From an uncultured Bacilli bacterium (lineage in GTDB: Bacteria; Bacillota_I; Bacilli_A; RF39; UBA660), in NCBI GenBank assembly GCA_944358435.1, contig CALVRD010000005.1:1-39149 (forward strand): DNA of 39,149 nt. The letters run 5' to 3'. The translations under genes were made by a program, and so were the position numbers. This document shows, one piece after another, positions 1-9,618 of the stretch. Under the pieces are notes generated by a model, which saw nothing but the letters and a program-made list of their open reading frames with translations, was not told where the DNA came from and did no database searches. How positions within the stretch are numbered: position 1 is the stretch's first letter; every line of letters begins with the position of its first letter.

Positions 1-141
1 CCACATGGTGGTGGTGAAGGACGTGCTCCAGTAGGACGTAAAGCACCAATGACACCTTGGGGTAAACCTGCTCTTGGATTAAAGACACGTAAGAAAAAAC
101 AATCTGACAAGTTCATAGTACGTCGTCGTAATAGTAAATAA
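1..141 (+). CDS. rplB: Ribosomal protein L2, C-terminal end (partial)
   Basis: Only the last 46 codons of the 50S protein L2 are in the window; the gene starts upstream. The frame opens with [13 protein letters not shown] and continues through [13 protein letters not shown] to a basic tail, RRRNSK, before TAA. The GGGEGR segment lies in the conserved L2 region near the peptidyl-transferase centre. It is followed 18 bases later by rpsS, the standard S10-operon order, so the identification is secure although truncated by the window edge. Confidence 0.97.
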   Translation, partial: PHGGGEGRAPVGRKAPMTPWGKPALGLKTRKKKQSDKFIVRRRNSK

Positions 142-159
142 GGAAAGGATGATTAGAAA

Positions 160-429
160 ATGGCAAGAAGTTTAAAAAAGGGACCTTATGTATTCGACAG
201 ATTATTAAAAAAGGTTCAAGAATTAAATAAAATTGGAAAAAAAGAAGTCATTAAAACTTGGTCACGCCGTTCCACTATTTTTCCTGATTTTATCGGACAC
301 ACATTCGCAGTTCACAATGGTAAAGAATTTATACCAGTTTATGTTACTGAAGATATGGTTGGACATAAATTAGGTGAATTTGCATTAACACGTAAATTTG
401 GTGGACATGGTTCAGACAAAAAGAAATAA
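160..429 (+). CDS. rpsS: Ribosomal protein S19
   Basis: An 89-residue 30S head protein that works with S13 and contacts 16S rRNA. The sequence opens with [11 protein letters not shown] and has [16 protein letters not shown] and [11 protein letters not shown], all S19 hallmarks, then a short lysine tail. The length is close to the usual 90 or so residues. An AGGAAAGGAT ribosome binding site precedes the ATG. It sits between rplB and rplV as expected and is co-transcribed with them. Confidence 0.98.
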   Translation: MARSLKKGPYVFDRLLKKVQELNKIGKKEVIKTWSRRSTIFPDFIGHTFAVHNGKEFIPVYVTEDMVGHKLGEFALTRKFGGHGSDKKK

Positions 430-454
430 AAATAATGACTAGGAGGGTAAATAT

Positions 455-790
455 ATGGAAGCAAAAGCAATTGCTAAAGGACTTAGAGTATCGCCTATTA
501 GAGCTCGCTTAGTAGCAGACCTAATTCGTGGTAAAAATGTTCAAGAAGCATTAACCATATTGAGTAATGTTAATAATAAGTCAGCAAGACTTACAAAAAA
601 AGTATTAGATTCTGCTATTGCTAACGCTGTTAATAATAATGGTGCAGACGCTGCAACACTTTATGTTAAAGAAGCAAGAGTAGATGCTGGTCCTGTTATG
701 AAACGTCATTTATTCGACTCACGTTCTCATATTGGACATAAAGATCACAGAACTAGTCACATAAATATAGTAGTGGCTACAAAAAACTAA
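455..790 (+). CDS. rplV: Ribosomal protein L22
   Basis: A 111-residue 50S protein whose extended hairpin lines the peptide exit tunnel. It starts MEAKAIAKGLRVSP, with the typical RLVADLIRGK helix, and the tunnel loop appears as GPVMKRHLFDSRSH. The usual loop has a run of arginines (for example RAxGRA); here it reads MKRHLFDSRSH, a lineage variation in a macrolide-relevant loop. TAGGAGGG precedes the ATG at good spacing. It lies between rpsS and rpsC. Confidence 0.97.
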   Translation: MEAKAIAKGLRVSPIRARLVADLIRGKNVQEALTILSNVNNKSARLTKKVLDSAIANAVNNNGADAATLYVKEARVDAGPVMKRHLFDSRSHIGHKDHRTSHINIVVATKN

Positions 791-805
791 TAAGGAGGTT
801 ACAAA

Positions 806-1456
806 ATGGGACAAAAGGTAAATCCTAATGGACTTAGACTTGGTATCAATAAAGACTGGGAAGCAAAATGGTATGCAAATGGTACTGACTTTTCTAAGGT
901 ATTAGCTAAAGATATTAAAATTCGTGAATATTTAGAAAAAAATTTATCTAATGCTGGAATTGCTAAAGTTGAAATTGAAAGAACTGCCAAGAAATGCGAA
1001 GTTGTAATTCATACTTCTAAACCTGGTGTTATGATTGGACATGGTGGAGAAGAAATTGAAAAATTAAAGAAACAACTATCAAAGATTGCTGATGAAAATG
1101 TTCAAATTTCAATCGTTGATATTAAAAAAGCTGATTTAAATGCTCAATTAGTTGCTGACTCAATTGCAAGTCAAATTACTAACAGAGCTTCATTCCGTAT
1201 GGCTCAAAAGCGTGCAATTAAAAATGCTATGAAAGCTGGAGCAAAAGGAATTAAAACAATTGTATCTGGACGTTTAGGCGGAGCTGATATGGCACGTAGC
1301 GAAGGATACACAGAAGGAACTATTCCTCTACATACTTTAAGAGCAGATGTTGATTATGCAACTGCTGAAGCTGATACAACATTTGGAAAAATCGGTGTAA
1401 AAGTATGGATTTATAAGGGAGAAATTCTAAACAAAAAGACAAAAGGAGGTAATTAA
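806..1456 (+). CDS. rpsC: Ribosomal protein S3
   Basis: A 216-residue 30S protein at the mRNA entry site. It starts [14 protein letters not shown], carries the KH-type motif [16 protein letters not shown] at about residues 75-90, and ends with the conserved C-terminal domain ([28 protein letters not shown]). The length is normal. TAAGGAGGT is the ribosome binding site. Only one base separates its stop from the rplP start, so translation is probably coupled. Confidence 0.98.
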   Translation: MGQKVNPNGLRLGINKDWEAKWYANGTDFSKVLAKDIKIREYLEKNLSNAGIAKVEIERTAKKCEVVIHTSKPGVMIGHGGEEIEKLKKQLSKIADENVQISIVDIKKADLNAQLVADSIASQITNRASFRMAQKRAIKNAMKAGAKGIKTIVSGRLGGADMARSEGYTEGTIPLHTLRADVDYATAEADTTFGKIGVKVWIYKGEILNKKTKGGN

Positions 1457-1457
1457 T

Positions 1458-1889
1458 ATGTTAATACCGTCAAGAACTAAATATCGTCGTGTTCATAGAT
1501 TACCTTACGAAGGAAGAGCTCGTGGAAACAGAGAATTACATTTTGGAGAATACGGGCTACAAGCAAAAGAAGGAGCTTGGATTACAGCTAATCAAATCGA
1601 AGCTGCTCGTATTGCAATGACTCGTTATATGAAACGTGGTGGTAAAGTTTGGATTAATATTTTTCCACACATGCCACTAACTAAAAAGCCTATTGGTACA
1701 AGACAAGGTAAAGGTAAAGGTAATGTTGAAGGATGGGTTGCTGTAGTTAAAGAAGGCAAAATCATGTTTGAAATTTCTGGAGTTGATGAAGCAACAGCAC
1801 GTGAAGCCTTACGTCTTGCCTCTCATAAATTACCAGTAGCAACAAAATTTGTAATGAAAGAAAATGGTGGTGAAGCAAATGAAGGTTAA
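1458..1889 (+). CDS. rplP: Ribosomal protein L16
   Basis: A 143-residue 50S protein at the base of the A-site tRNA path. It opens with [14 protein letters not shown] and shows the family segments [18 protein letters not shown] and [12 protein letters not shown]. The AAAGGAGG binding site lies inside the end of rpsC. The last 11 bases overlap the start of rpmC, a usual arrangement in this operon. Confidence 0.98.
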   Translation: MLIPSRTKYRRVHRLPYEGRARGNRELHFGEYGLQAKEGAWITANQIEAARIAMTRYMKRGGKVWINIFPHMPLTKKPIGTRQGKGKGNVEGWVAVVKEGKIMFEISGVDEATAREALRLASHKLPVATKFVMKENGGEANEG

Positions 1890-2073
1890 AGAAGTTAGAG
1901 AATTATCAACAGAAGAAATCAACAAGAAATTAGTTGAAGCTAAAGAAGAACTATTCAATTTACGTTTCCAACAAGCAACTGGAAACCTAGAAAAACCTTC
2001 TAGAATTAGAGAATTAAGACACACCGTTGCAAGATATAAAACAGTTCTAAAAGAACGTGAGATTAGCGAGTAG
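1879..2073 (+). CDS. rpmC: Ribosomal protein L29
   Basis: A 64-residue 50S protein near the exit tunnel, where SRP and trigger factor dock. I chose the ATG at 1879 ([14 protein letters not shown]) because family members begin this way; an in-frame ATG at 1864 would add five residues inside rplP. The [12 protein letters not shown] and [13 protein letters not shown] segments are diagnostic. It overlaps rplP by 11 bases and ends in TAG just before rpsQ. Confidence 0.96.
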   Translation: MKVKEVRELSTEEINKKLVEAKEELFNLRFQQATGNLEKPSRIRELRHTVARYKTVLKEREISE

Positions 2074-2085
2074 GAGGGTAATAAA

Positions 2086-2346
2086 GTGGAAAAGAAAGTT
2101 AGAAAAGAATTAGTTGGAAAAGTAGTAAGTGCAACTAATAATAAAACAATTACTGTTTTAGTAGAAACTTATAAAAACCATCCGTTATATCACAAAAGAG
2201 TTAAAAGCTCAAAAAAATATTGTGTACATGATGAAAAGAATATTGCTAAGGTTGGAGATACAGTACGTATAGTAGAAACTAGACCATTATCAAAAACTAA
2301 GCATTTCTATTTAAAAGAAATCGTAAAAGAAGCAGTTATTATTTAA
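2086..2346 (+). CDS. rpsQ: Ribosomal protein S17
   Basis: An 86-residue 30S assembly protein with an OB fold. It starts at GTG, eight bases after TAGGAGGG, one of few non-ATG starts in this operon. Typical segments are [30 protein letters not shown] and [17 protein letters not shown]. Length and position (after rpmC, before rplN) match the family. Confidence 0.97.
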   Translation: MEKKVRKELVGKVVSATNNKTITVLVETYKNHPLYHKRVKSSKKYCVHDEKNIAKVGDTVRIVETRPLSKTKHFYLKEIVKEAVII

Positions 2347-2373
2347 CGCTTAGATGAGAAGGAGGAATAATCT

Positions 2374-2742
2374 ATGTTACAACAAGAAAGCCGTATGAAA
2401 GTTGCTGACAATTCTGGTGCACGTGAACTATTAGTTATCCGTGTATTAGGTGGAAGCAAAGTAAAAACAGGTAACATTGGTGATGTAGTAGTTGGAACAG
2501 TAAAGAGTGCAATTCCAAACTCACCAATTACAAAAGGAAAAGTTGTAAAAGCAGTTATCGTTCGTAGTCGTCAAGGCGTTCGTCGTGAAGATGGAAGTTA
2601 CATTAAGTTCGATGACAATGCTTGTGTTATCATTCGTGATGACAAGAGTCCGATAGGAACTCGTATTTTTGGACCAGTAGCAAGAGAACTTCGTGATAAA
2701 GATTACATGAAAATTGTATCTTTAGCAAAAGAAGTGCTATAA
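2374..2742 (+). CDS. rplN: Ribosomal protein L14
   Basis: A 122-residue 50S protein forming a bridge to the small subunit. It starts [16 protein letters not shown], followed by [18 protein letters not shown] and [17 protein letters not shown], all strongly conserved in L14. The length equals the common bacterial length. The start follows GAAGGAGGA. Standard position between rpsQ and rplX. Confidence 0.98.
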   Translation: MLQQESRMKVADNSGARELLVIRVLGGSKVKTGNIGDVVVGTVKSAIPNSPITKGKVVKAVIVRSRQGVRREDGSYIKFDDNACVIIRDDKSPIGTRIFGPVARELRDKDYMKIVSLAKEVL

Positions 2743-2755
2743 GAGGAGGATAAAT

Positions 2756-3067
2756 ATGAACTTTAAAGTAGGAGATGAAGTTGTAGTTATCGCTGGTTCT
2801 GATAAAGGTAAAAAAGGAAAAATAATTAAGACATTAAGAGCAGAAAACAAAGTAGTAGTTGAAGGTGTTCATATGGTTAAGAAACATCAAAAGCCTACAG
2901 GACAAGAAACTGGTGGAATTTTAGAAATAGAAGCACCAATTCATGCATCAAATGTTATGATAATTGATCCTAAGACTAAAAAAAGAACTAGAATAGGACA
3001 TACAACTGATACAAAAACAGACAAAAAAATAAGAATAGCAAAAAAATCAAACGAGAAGCTTGATTAA
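2756..3067 (+). CDS. rplX: Ribosomal protein L24
   Basis: A 103-residue 50S assembly initiator with an N-terminal KOW motif ([19 protein letters not shown], residues about 5-23). [17 protein letters not shown] and [13 protein letters not shown] are typical of L24. AGAGGAGGA precedes the ATG. It lies 13 bases after rplN and 17 bases before rplE. Confidence 0.97.
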   Translation: MNFKVGDEVVVIAGSDKGKKGKIIKTLRAENKVVVEGVHMVKKHQKPTGQETGGILEIEAPIHASNVMIIDPKTKKRTRIGHTTDTKTDKKIRIAKKSNEKLD

Positions 3068-3084
3068 TTGGAAGGAGGGTAACT

Positions 3085-3624
3085 ATGAACCGCCTAAAAG
3101 AGAAATACTTAAATGAAGTTGTTCCAAGTTTAATGAGTAAATATAATTATAAGTCAATTATGGAAGTTCCAAAATTAGAGAAAATTGTTATTAATGTTGG
3201 TGTAGGTGATGCAACAGGAAATTCTAAATTAATAGATGCTGCTGTAGCAGACCTAGCTAAAATTTCTGGTCAAAAACCAGTAATTACAAAAGCTAAAAAA
3301 TCAATCGCAAGTTTTAAATTAAGAGAAGGACAAGCAATTGGTTGTAAAGTTACACTAAGAGGAGAAAATATGTATAACTTTATGGATAAGTTAATTAGTA
3401 TTTCACTTCCTCGTGTAAGAGACTTCCGTGGTGTAAGTTCAAAAGCTTTCGATGGTAGAGGAAATTATACAATGGGAATTAAAGAACAATTAATCTTTTC
3501 AGAAATTGATTATGATGACGTTGTAAAAGTTCGTGGTATGGATATCGTATTCGTAACAACAGCTAAATCAAACGAAGAATCATTTGACTTATTAAATGGA
3601 CTTGGAATTCCTTTTAGAAAGTAA
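3085..3624 (+). CDS. rplE: Ribosomal protein L5
   Basis: A 179-residue 50S protein that binds 5S rRNA in the central protuberance. Segments such as [36 protein letters not shown] and [20 protein letters not shown] identify it, and the length is normal. GGAAGGAGGG is the ribosome binding site. rpsN follows 13 bases after its stop. Confidence 0.98.
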   Translation: MNRLKEKYLNEVVPSLMSKYNYKSIMEVPKLEKIVINVGVGDATGNSKLIDAAVADLAKISGQKPVITKAKKSIASFKLREGQAIGCKVTLRGENMYNFMDKLISISLPRVRDFRGVSSKAFDGRGNYTMGIKEQLIFSEIDYDDVVKVRGMDIVFVTTAKSNEESFDLLNGLGIPFRK

Positions 3625-3637
3625 TAGGAGGAATATT

Positions 3638-3823
3638 ATGGCAAAAAAAAGTATGATTATTAAAGCTAATAGACCACAAAAATATAAAGTACGTGAGTAT
3701 ACAAGATGTACTCGTTGTGGTCGCCCACACGCAGTTATGAGTAAATTCGGTATATGCCGTATTTGCTTCCGTGAATTAGCTTACAAAGGACAAATACCAG
3801 GAATTAAGAAATCAAGCTGGTAA
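3638..3823 (+). CDS. rpsN: Ribosomal protein S14, zinc type
   Basis: A 61-residue, zinc-binding (type Z) form of S14. The start is the ATG at 3638, just after AGGAGG; an in-frame ATG at 3596 lies inside rplE and is rejected. Two CxxC pairs are visible, CTRC and CRIC, with [12 protein letters not shown] between them, and the C-terminus IPGIKKSSW is the family signature. Having the four-Cys form here means this locus itself does not provide the zinc-independent version. Confidence 0.97.
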   Translation: MAKKSMIIKANRPQKYKVREYTRCTRCGRPHAVMSKFGICRICFRELAYKGQIPGIKKSSW

Positions 3824-3842
3824 TTGGAAAGGAGGAGTTAAA

Positions 3843-4244
3843 ATGGCAGTAGTAACAGATACAATTGCAGATATGTTAACACGTATTCGTAATGCAAATC
3901 AAATGCGTTATGAAGAAGTACAAGTTCCTGCTTCTAACATTAAAATAGAAATCGCAAGAATTCTAAAAGAAACAGGATTCATTAAAGATTATAAAGTAGT
4001 TAAAGATGATGCTCAAGGAACAATTGTTTTAACTTTAAAATATACAGCAAAAAAAGAAAGAGTTATCACTGGGCTAAAAAGAATTTCCAAACCTGGACTT
4101 CGTGTATATGCAAAGAATGGTGAAGTACCAAAAGTACTTAATGGATTAGGAATCGCAATTATTTCTACATCAAAGGGAATAATGACTGATAAAGAAGCTC
4201 GTAAAGAAAATATAGGTGGGGAAGTTCTAGCTTATATTTGGTAA
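3843..4244 (+). CDS. rpsH: Ribosomal protein S8
   Basis: A 133-residue 30S assembly protein; in other bacteria S8 also represses spc-operon translation. It starts [20 protein letters not shown] and ends [16 protein letters not shown], the typical S8 C-terminus. GGAAAGGAGG precedes the ATG. It follows rpsN by 19 bases. No S8-binding hairpin could be recognised with confidence. Confidence 0.98.
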   Translation: MAVVTDTIADMLTRIRNANQMRYEEVQVPASNIKIEIARILKETGFIKDYKVVKDDAQGTIVLTLKYTAKKERVITGLKRISKPGLRVYAKNGEVPKVLNGLGIAIISTSKGIMTDKEARKENIGGEVLAYIW

Positions 4245-4270
4245 TAGAAAAAATATAAGGAGGTGTCAAT

Positions 4271-4801
4271 ATGAGTCGTATTGGAAATCGTGTAATTACA
4301 GTTCCAGAAGGAGTTACTGTTGAAAATGTTAATAACGTTGTAACTGTAAAAGGACCTAAAGGTACTTTAACACAACCAATGTTAAAAGACATTACAATGA
4401 AACAAGAAGAAAACAAAATTATATTAGAACGTTTAAATGAAAACGCTAAAGCAATGCATGGAACTATGAATGCATTAATCAATAATATGATTAACGGTGT
4501 TATAAAAGGTTATGAAAAAGGGCTTGAAATTATTGGTGTTGGATATCGTTTCAACGTTCAAGGAAATAAATTAGTAATAAGTGCTGGATACTCACATCCG
4601 GTTGAGATGAAAGTTCCAGAAGGTCTAACAGTCGAAGCAAACGGAAATACAGAAATTACAATCAAAGGTATTGATAAAGTACTAGTTGGCGAATTTGCTG
4701 CTAACGTTAGAAAAGTTAGACAACCTGAACCATATAAAGGTAAAGGAATTCGTTATAAAGATGAACATGTTCGTCGTAAAGAAGGAAAGAAAGCTGCTTA
4801 A
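4271..4801 (+). CDS. rplF: Ribosomal protein L6
   Basis: A 176-residue two-domain 50S protein near the factor-binding site. MSRIGNRVITVPEGV opens it and the C-terminal block EPYKGKGIRYKDEHVRRKEGKKA is conserved. Length matches the family. The start follows ATAAGGAGGTG. Co-transcribed between rpsH and rplR. Confidence 0.98.
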   Translation: MSRIGNRVITVPEGVTVENVNNVVTVKGPKGTLTQPMLKDITMKQEENKIILERLNENAKAMHGTMNALINNMINGVIKGYEKGLEIIGVGYRFNVQGNKLVISAGYSHPVEMKVPEGLTVEANGNTEITIKGIDKVLVGEFAANVRKVRQPEPYKGKGIRYKDEHVRRKEGKKAA

Positions 4802-4823
4802 TTAGTAGGAAGGAGAAATTAAA

Positions 4824-5186
4824 ATGATAAAAAAAGAATCACGTAATAGTATGCGTTTAGTACGTCATGAAAGAATTCGTAAAACAATCATGGGAACAAG
4901 CGTATTACCAAGATTATGCGTTTTCCGTTCAAATACTGGAATTTATGCACAAATCATTGATGATGAAACTAGAACTACTCTTGTATCTGCTTCCTCATTA
5001 GATAAAGATCTAAAATTAACAAACGGAAGTAATGTTGAAGCAGCTAAAGTTGTTGGTAAGGCAATTGCTGAAAAGGCAACAAAAGCAAAAATTACAAAAG
5101 TGGTATTTGATAGAGGTGGATACCTTTATCATGGACGTGTAAAAGCTTTAGCTGAAGCAGCACGTGAAAATGGATTAGAATTCTAA
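4824..5186 (+). CDS. rplR: Ribosomal protein L18
   Basis: A 120-residue 5S-rRNA-binding 50S protein. [34 protein letters not shown] and the terminal [20 protein letters not shown] region are diagnostic. GGAAGGAGA lies before the ATG. It ends in TAA, followed by a stacked TAG, just before the rpsE binding site. Confidence 0.97.
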   Translation: MIKKESRNSMRLVRHERIRKTIMGTSVLPRLCVFRSNTGIYAQIIDDETRTTLVSASSLDKDLKLTNGSNVEAAKVVGKAIAEKATKAKITKVVFDRGGYLYHGRVKALAEAARENGLEF

Positions 5187-5198
5187 TAGGAGGGTATT

Positions 5199-5708
5199 AT
5201 GCAAAAGAAAACTCATGAACCTAAAGAAAAACTTTTAGAAGAATTAGTAATTGACGTAAAAAGCGTTGTTAAAGTTAATAAAGGTGGTCGTCAAAGAAGA
5301 TATTCTGCTATAGTTGTAGTAGGTGACCGTAAAGGTAAAGTTGGATTAGGTATTGGAAAAGCCAATGAAGTACCTGATGCAATTAAAAAAGCAATTCAAG
5401 ATGCTAATAAGAAATTAATCACAATACCTCTAATTGATGGAAGAACAGTTGCCCATGAAGCAATTGGAACAGCTGGAGCTGCAAGAGTTATTATTAAACC
5501 TGCATCAGCTGGTACCGGAATTATTGCTGGTGGTTCTGTTCGTGCTATCTTAGAATTAGCAGGAGTTCGTGATGTTGTCTCTAAATCACTAGGAGCAAGA
5601 ACAAAATTAAATATGGCTACAGCTGCATTAAATGCATTAAAGTCAATTAAAACTCCAGAAGAAGTTGCAGCACTTCGTGGAAAAACAGTAGAGGAGATAT
5701 TAGGATAA
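5199..5708 (+). CDS. rpsE: Ribosomal protein S5
   Basis: A 169-residue 30S fidelity protein. The N-terminal double-stranded-RNA-binding domain shows [20 protein letters not shown] and [14 protein letters not shown]; the C-terminal half has [19 protein letters not shown]. Length is normal. Its TAA shares one base with the ATG of rplO (TAATG), so rpmD, which usually lies between the two, is not present here. Confidence 0.98.
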   Translation: MQKKTHEPKEKLLEELVIDVKSVVKVNKGGRQRRYSAIVVVGDRKGKVGLGIGKANEVPDAIKKAIQDANKKLITIPLIDGRTVAHEAIGTAGAARVIIKPASAGTGIIAGGSVRAILELAGVRDVVSKSLGARTKLNMATAALNALKSIKTPEEVAALRGKTVEEILG

Positions 5709-6151
5709 TGAAATTACATGAATTAGAAAAAAATATCGGTGCTACTCATGCTAAAAAACGTGTAGGACGTGGATCAGGTAGTGGTCTTGGTAAAACAAGT
5801 GGTCGCGGGCAAAAAGGACAAAAAGCACGTAGTGGTGGTAGTATCAACCCAGTATTTGAAGGTGGACAATTACCATTATACAGAAGACTTCCAAAAAGAG
5901 GATTCACTAATGGAAAGTTCAAAACAAGATATGCTGTTATCAATCTAACAGATTTAAATAATTTTGAAGATGGTACAGTAGTAACACCAGCACTATTAAA
6001 AGAAACTGGTTTAATCAAAAATCAATTAGATGGAATTAAAGTATTAGGTAATGGTAAGTTAGAAAAGAAACTTACAATTCAAGCCAATAAATTCTCAACA
6101 ACAGCTAAAGAAAAGATCGAAGAGTCAGGAAGCAAAGCTGAGGTGATCTAA
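5708..6151 (+). CDS. rplO: Ribosomal protein L15
   Basis: A 147-residue late-assembly 50S protein. The glycine-rich N-terminus ([20 protein letters not shown]) and the GFEGGQ-like segment [19 protein letters not shown] identify it. Translation is coupled to rpsE through a one-base TAATG overlap; GAGGAGA inside rpsE supplies the binding site. The end of the gene holds the GAGGTGAT site for secY. Confidence 0.98.
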   Translation: MKLHELEKNIGATHAKKRVGRGSGSGLGKTSGRGQKGQKARSGGSINPVFEGGQLPLYRRLPKRGFTNGKFKTRYAVINLTDLNNFEDGTVVTPALLKETGLIKNQLDGIKVLGNGKLEKKLTIQANKFSTTAKEKIEESGSKAEVI

Positions 6152-6152
6152 T

Positions 6153-7427
6153 ATGTTTAGTACTATGAAGGAATTGTTCTCCCCAGTAAATAAAGATTTA
6201 AGAAAAAGAATTCTTTTTACACTAGGGTCACTAATAATCTTCATATTAGGTATTTCAATTAGAGTACCAGGTACAAAAGAACTTACTAGTAATTTAGGAT
6301 TCTTAGAATTAATAAATGCTATGGGCGGAGGAGCTCTTCAAAACTTCTCAATATTTGCTCTAGGAGTTACACCTTACATTACTGCTTCAATTATTATGCA
6401 ATTATTACAAATGGATATAATTCCATACTTTGCAGAATTAAGTAAACAAGGTCCAACAGGACGCCAAAAACTAAATCAAATAACTAGATATTTGGGAATT
6501 ATTTTCTCATTTATTGAAGGATATGCTTTAGCTTTTGCCTTCATTGGTAAAACTGGAAGTCCAATGGAATATTTATATATTTCAACAATATTAACTGCGG
6601 GAACTTCATTTCTACTATGGTTAGGTGATCAAATTACTCAAAAAGGTATTGGAAACGGACTAAGCTTAATTATTATGGCAGGAATTATCGCAACACTTCC
6701 ACAAATGTTTATTGATGCATTTACTAATTTGATTGCATTTGATGGTACAGCACAAGTTATTACATTAGGAGTAGTTAAATTTGCTCTATTCGTAATTTTA
6801 TACTTTGCAATTATTATTGGAGTTATCTTTGTTCAAGAAGCTGAACGTCGTATTCCAATTCAATATGCCAATAAATCAACAAGTGCTTTTGGAAGTGCAG
6901 CTCAAAGTTTTATGCCAATTAAGATAAATTCAGCAGGAGTTATCCCTGTAATCTTTGCATCGAGTTTATTATCAATTCCAAGTATAATAGCTCAAGTAAT
7001 AAAAAACGAAGGATTTACTGTATTTATTCAAAAATATATGACATACACAACTCCAATCGGATTCCTAATCTATGTAGCATTAATTTTCTTCTTTGCATAC
7101 TTCTATACATTCATACAATTGAAACCAGAAGAATTTGCCAAGAACTTACAGGAAAATGGAGGCTACATTCCAGGAATTAGACCAGGAGAAGAAACAAAGA
7201 AACATATAAGCCGAGTATTATCAAGGTTAACTATTTTAGGAGCCGCATTCTTAGTTGTTATTGCAGGGCTACCAATTTTATTCTCAAACTTAACAAGTCT
7301 TCCAACATCAGTATCAATTGGTGGAACAGGACTATTGATTGTAGTTGGAGTAGCACTAGAAACCTATAAGCAATTAGAAGGAAGCTTACTAACAAGAAGT
7401 TATAAAAGAGGATATAGTAGAAGGTAA
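6153..7427 (+). CDS. secY: Protein translocase subunit SecY
   Basis: A 424-residue integral membrane protein forming the Sec channel for secretion and membrane insertion. About ten hydrophobic helices are visible. Family motifs include ALGVTPYITASIIMQLLQ (second helix), GNGLSLIIMAGI and the cytosolic loop QEAERRIPIQYA, with FYTFIQLKPEEFAKNLQ and GGYIPGIRPG toward the C-terminus. The start lies one base after rplO, with GAGGTGAT as the binding site. It is the main route by which the membrane and exported proteins predicted here would be inserted. Confidence 0.98.
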   Translation: MFSTMKELFSPVNKDLRKRILFTLGSLIIFILGISIRVPGTKELTSNLGFLELINAMGGGALQNFSIFALGVTPYITASIIMQLLQMDIIPYFAELSKQGPTGRQKLNQITRYLGIIFSFIEGYALAFAFIGKTGSPMEYLYISTILTAGTSFLLWLGDQITQKGIGNGLSLIIMAGIIATLPQMFIDAFTNLIAFDGTAQVITLGVVKFALFVILYFAIIIGVIFVQEAERRIPIQYANKSTSAFGSAAQSFMPIKINSAGVIPVIFASSLLSIPSIIAQVIKNEGFTVFIQKYMTYTTPIGFLIYVALIFFFAYFYTFIQLKPEEFAKNLQENGGYIPGIRPGEETKKHISRVLSRLTILGAAFLVVIAGLPILFSNLTSLPTSVSIGGTGLLIVVGVALETYKQLEGSLLTRSYKRGYSRR

Positions 7428-7430
7428 TAT

Positions 7431-8084
7431 ATGAAAAATATTATGTTTATTGCTCCACCGGCTGCCGGAAAAGGAACACAAGCCGAGCTAGTTGTAGACA
7501 AATATCATATACCTCATATCTCAACAGGAGATATCTTAAGAGATATTTCTAAGGAAGATAGCGAAATTGGTCATTATGTATTTGAGACACTATCAAGTGG
7601 AAAATTAGTAAAAGATGAAATTACATACCAATTAATAGAAGAACGTCTAAAAAATTCTGACTGTCGTAACGGATTCATTATTGATGGTTTCCCTAGAACC
7701 TTAAATCAAGCTATTGAGTATGATAAAATTTTAGCTAATTTAGGATATTCAATTGGTAATGTGATATACATTAACATAAATGAAAAAACATTAGAAAAAA
7801 GAATTACTGGACGAAGAATTTGTGAAGATTGTAAGACCATTTATAACATTAATGATCCAAACAACGCTCCACAAATTGAATCTATATGTGACAACTGTGG
7901 TGGAAAATTATATCAGAGAAACGATGATAATTTAGCATCGTTCCAAACAAGATATAAGATGTATCAAGAAAAAACTGAGCCTATACTAAATCATTATCGA
8001 GAAATGAATGTATTACACGAAGTTAATGGTGAAGACACAGTTGAAAACGTATTTAACGAAATAGACAAAATTATTAGTGAATAG
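7431..8084 (+). CDS. adk: Adenylate kinase, zinc-lid form
   Basis: A 217-residue enzyme for ATP + AMP = 2 ADP. The P-loop reads IAPPAAGKGTQ (residues 7-17), unusual because the first and middle glycines of the usual GAPGAGKGT are alanine; the catalytic lysine (K14) and GKGT are kept. STGDILR, IIDGFPRT and GRR follow in order. The lid has four cysteines (C131, C134, C153, C156), so it should bind zinc. The gene begins three bases after secY, the classical spc-operon position. Confidence 0.96.
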   Translation: MKNIMFIAPPAAGKGTQAELVVDKYHIPHISTGDILRDISKEDSEIGHYVFETLSSGKLVKDEITYQLIEERLKNSDCRNGFIIDGFPRTLNQAIEYDKILANLGYSIGNVIYININEKTLEKRITGRRICEDCKTIYNINDPNNAPQIESICDNCGGKLYQRNDDNLASFQTRYKMYQEKTEPILNHYREMNVLHEVNGEDTVENVFNEIDKIISE

Positions 8085-8100
8085 TAATGGAGATGATAAA

Positions 8101-8847
8101 ATGATCACATTAAAAAGTAAAAGAGAAATTGAACTCCTAACAGTTGCTGGTAACATTGTCTATAAAACACATAAGTATCTGTTACCATATATAAAAGAAG
8201 GTATAAAAACCAATGAATTGGATAAGTTAGCTGAAGACTTCATTAGAAGTCAAGGAGCTACACCTTCTTTTAAAGGATACAATGGCTTTCCAACAGCCCT
8301 ATGCATCAGTATAAACTCTGAAGTAGTTCATGGTTTTCCAAGCAATCGAAAATTAAAAAATGGTGATATAATATCAATAGATATTGGAGCCTGCTATAAA
8401 GGCTATCATGGAGATTCAGCTTGGACTTACGCAGTTGGGGAAATTTCAGAGGAAAAGAAATACTTGCTAGAACACACTGAAAAATCATTATTCATTGGCC
8501 TAGAACAAGTTAAACCAGGAAACCGAATAGGAGATATTGGTGCCGCTATTGAAGCCTATGCTAAAGAGCACAAATTAGGTGTTGTAAGAGAATTGTGTGG
8601 TCATGGTGTTGGAGTCAATGTTCATGAAGATCCAGAAGTTCCCAATTATGGTATGAAAAATACTGGCTCTAGATTAAAAGAAGGCATGGTAATAGCCGTA
8701 GAACCTATGTTAACATTGGGAAGTCCAAGGATTTTTGTTCATGATAATAATTGGACCGTAGATACAGAAGACGGTCGTCCATCAGCCCATTTTGAGCATA
8801 CTGTTGTAGTAACTGCCGATGGATATAAAATCTTGACAGGAGAGTGA
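8101..8847 (+). CDS. map: Methionine aminopeptidase type I
   Basis: A 248-residue metal enzyme that removes the initiator methionine. I chose the ATG at 8101, after AGTAATGGAGATGATAAA; an in-frame GTG at 8077 lies inside adk and has no better site. The five metal ligands are in view: D in ISIDIGA, D in GYHGDSAW, H in ELCGHGVG, E in VEPML and E in FEHTVVV. Length is typical of the bacterial type I enzyme. Co-transcribed with adk and infA. Confidence 0.97.
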   Translation: MITLKSKREIELLTVAGNIVYKTHKYLLPYIKEGIKTNELDKLAEDFIRSQGATPSFKGYNGFPTALCISINSEVVHGFPSNRKLKNGDIISIDIGACYKGYHGDSAWTYAVGEISEEKKYLLEHTEKSLFIGLEQVKPGNRIGDIGAAIEAYAKEHKLGVVRELCGHGVGVNVHEDPEVPNYGMKNTGSRLKEGMVIAVEPMLTLGSPRIFVHDNNWTVDTEDGRPSAHFEHTVVVTADGYKILTGE

Positions 8848-8851
8848 AAAG

Positions 8852-9067
8852 ATGGCTAAGGAAGATACAATTGAAATAGAAGGTAAAGTTCTTGAAATAA
8901 TCCCAGGTGGGAAATTCAAAGTTCAACTAGAAAATGGACACATTGTGGAAGCTCACGTTTCTGGTAAAATACGAATGAACTATATTCGCATCTTAGCAGG
9001 AGACACCGTAATGATAGAACTATCGCCTTATGACTTAACACGTGGGCGTATTACCTATCGTAAATAA
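8852..9067 (+). CDS. infA: Translation initiation factor IF-1
   Basis: A 71-residue OB-fold factor that occupies the ribosomal A site during initiation. [38 protein letters not shown] and [13 protein letters not shown] are the standard IF-1 blocks. It starts four bases after map, whose TGA overlaps the binding-site region. The KOW-domain gene found between map and infA in some Bacillota is absent. Confidence 0.98.
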   Translation: MAKEDTIEIEGKVLEIIPGGKFKVQLENGHIVEAHVSGKIRMNYIRILAGDTVMIELSPYDLTRGRITYRK

Positions 9068-9081
9068 TAGGAGGGATATTA

Positions 9082-9195
9082 ATGAAAGTAAAACCATCAG
9101 TAAAAAAGATTTGCGAAAAATGTAAAATAATTAAGCGCAAAGGAAAAATTATGGTAATTTGTGAAAATCCAAAACACAAACAAAGACAAGGATAA
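9082..9195 (+). CDS. rpmJ: Ribosomal protein L36, zinc form
   Basis: A 37-residue 50S protein. The frame starts [15 protein letters not shown] and ends [11 protein letters not shown]. The zinc ligands C11, C14 and C27, with H32, are in place as in the C-plus form of L36. TAGGAGGG precedes the ATG. It sits between infA and rpsM as usual. Confidence 0.97.
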   Translation: MKVKPSVKKICEKCKIIKRKGKIMVICENPKHKQRQG

Positions 9196-9212
9196 TTATA
9201 GGAGGAAATTAA

Positions 9213-9581
9213 ATGGCACGTATTAAAGGCGTAGACATTCCAAATGATAAACATATATGTATATCATTAACATACATCTATGGAATTGGAAGAAGTCTAG
9301 CAAAACAAATTCTAAAAGAAATAAACATTGATCCAACAACAAAGACAAAAGATTTATCTCAAGATGATCTAATAAAAATTCGTGATGAAATTAACAAACA
9401 TTTAACTGAAGGTGACTTACGCCGTGAAGTTAGTATGAATATCAAAACTAAAATGGAAATTAATTCATACCAAGGAAGCCGTCACAAAAAAGGATTACCT
9501 GTAAGAGGACAAAGAACTAATCGTAATGCTCGTACTCGTAAGGGTAAAGGAAAAGTTGTAGCAAATAAGAAGAAAGTTTAG
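9213..9581 (+). CDS. rpsM: Ribosomal protein S13
   Basis: A 122-residue 30S head protein that contacts the P-site tRNA and bridges to the 50S subunit. It starts [21 protein letters not shown] and ends with the basic tail [18 protein letters not shown], both diagnostic. TAGGAGGAA precedes the ATG. First of the alpha-operon genes (rpsM-rpsK-rpoA-rplQ). Confidence 0.98.
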   Translation: MARIKGVDIPNDKHICISLTYIYGIGRSLAKQILKEINIDPTTKTKDLSQDDLIKIRDEINKHLTEGDLRREVSMNIKTKMEINSYQGSRHKKGLPVRGQRTNRNARTRKGKGKVVANKKKV

Positions 9582-9618
9582 TTAAAAACACTTTAAAATA
9601 AAAAAGGAGGTAAGACTT

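Noticed and set aside
806-990. Long minus-strand frames opposite rpsC, rplP, rplO, map and other conserved genes
   Set aside because: They are antisense shadows of well-identified genes, with no ribosome binding sites and no recognisable product.
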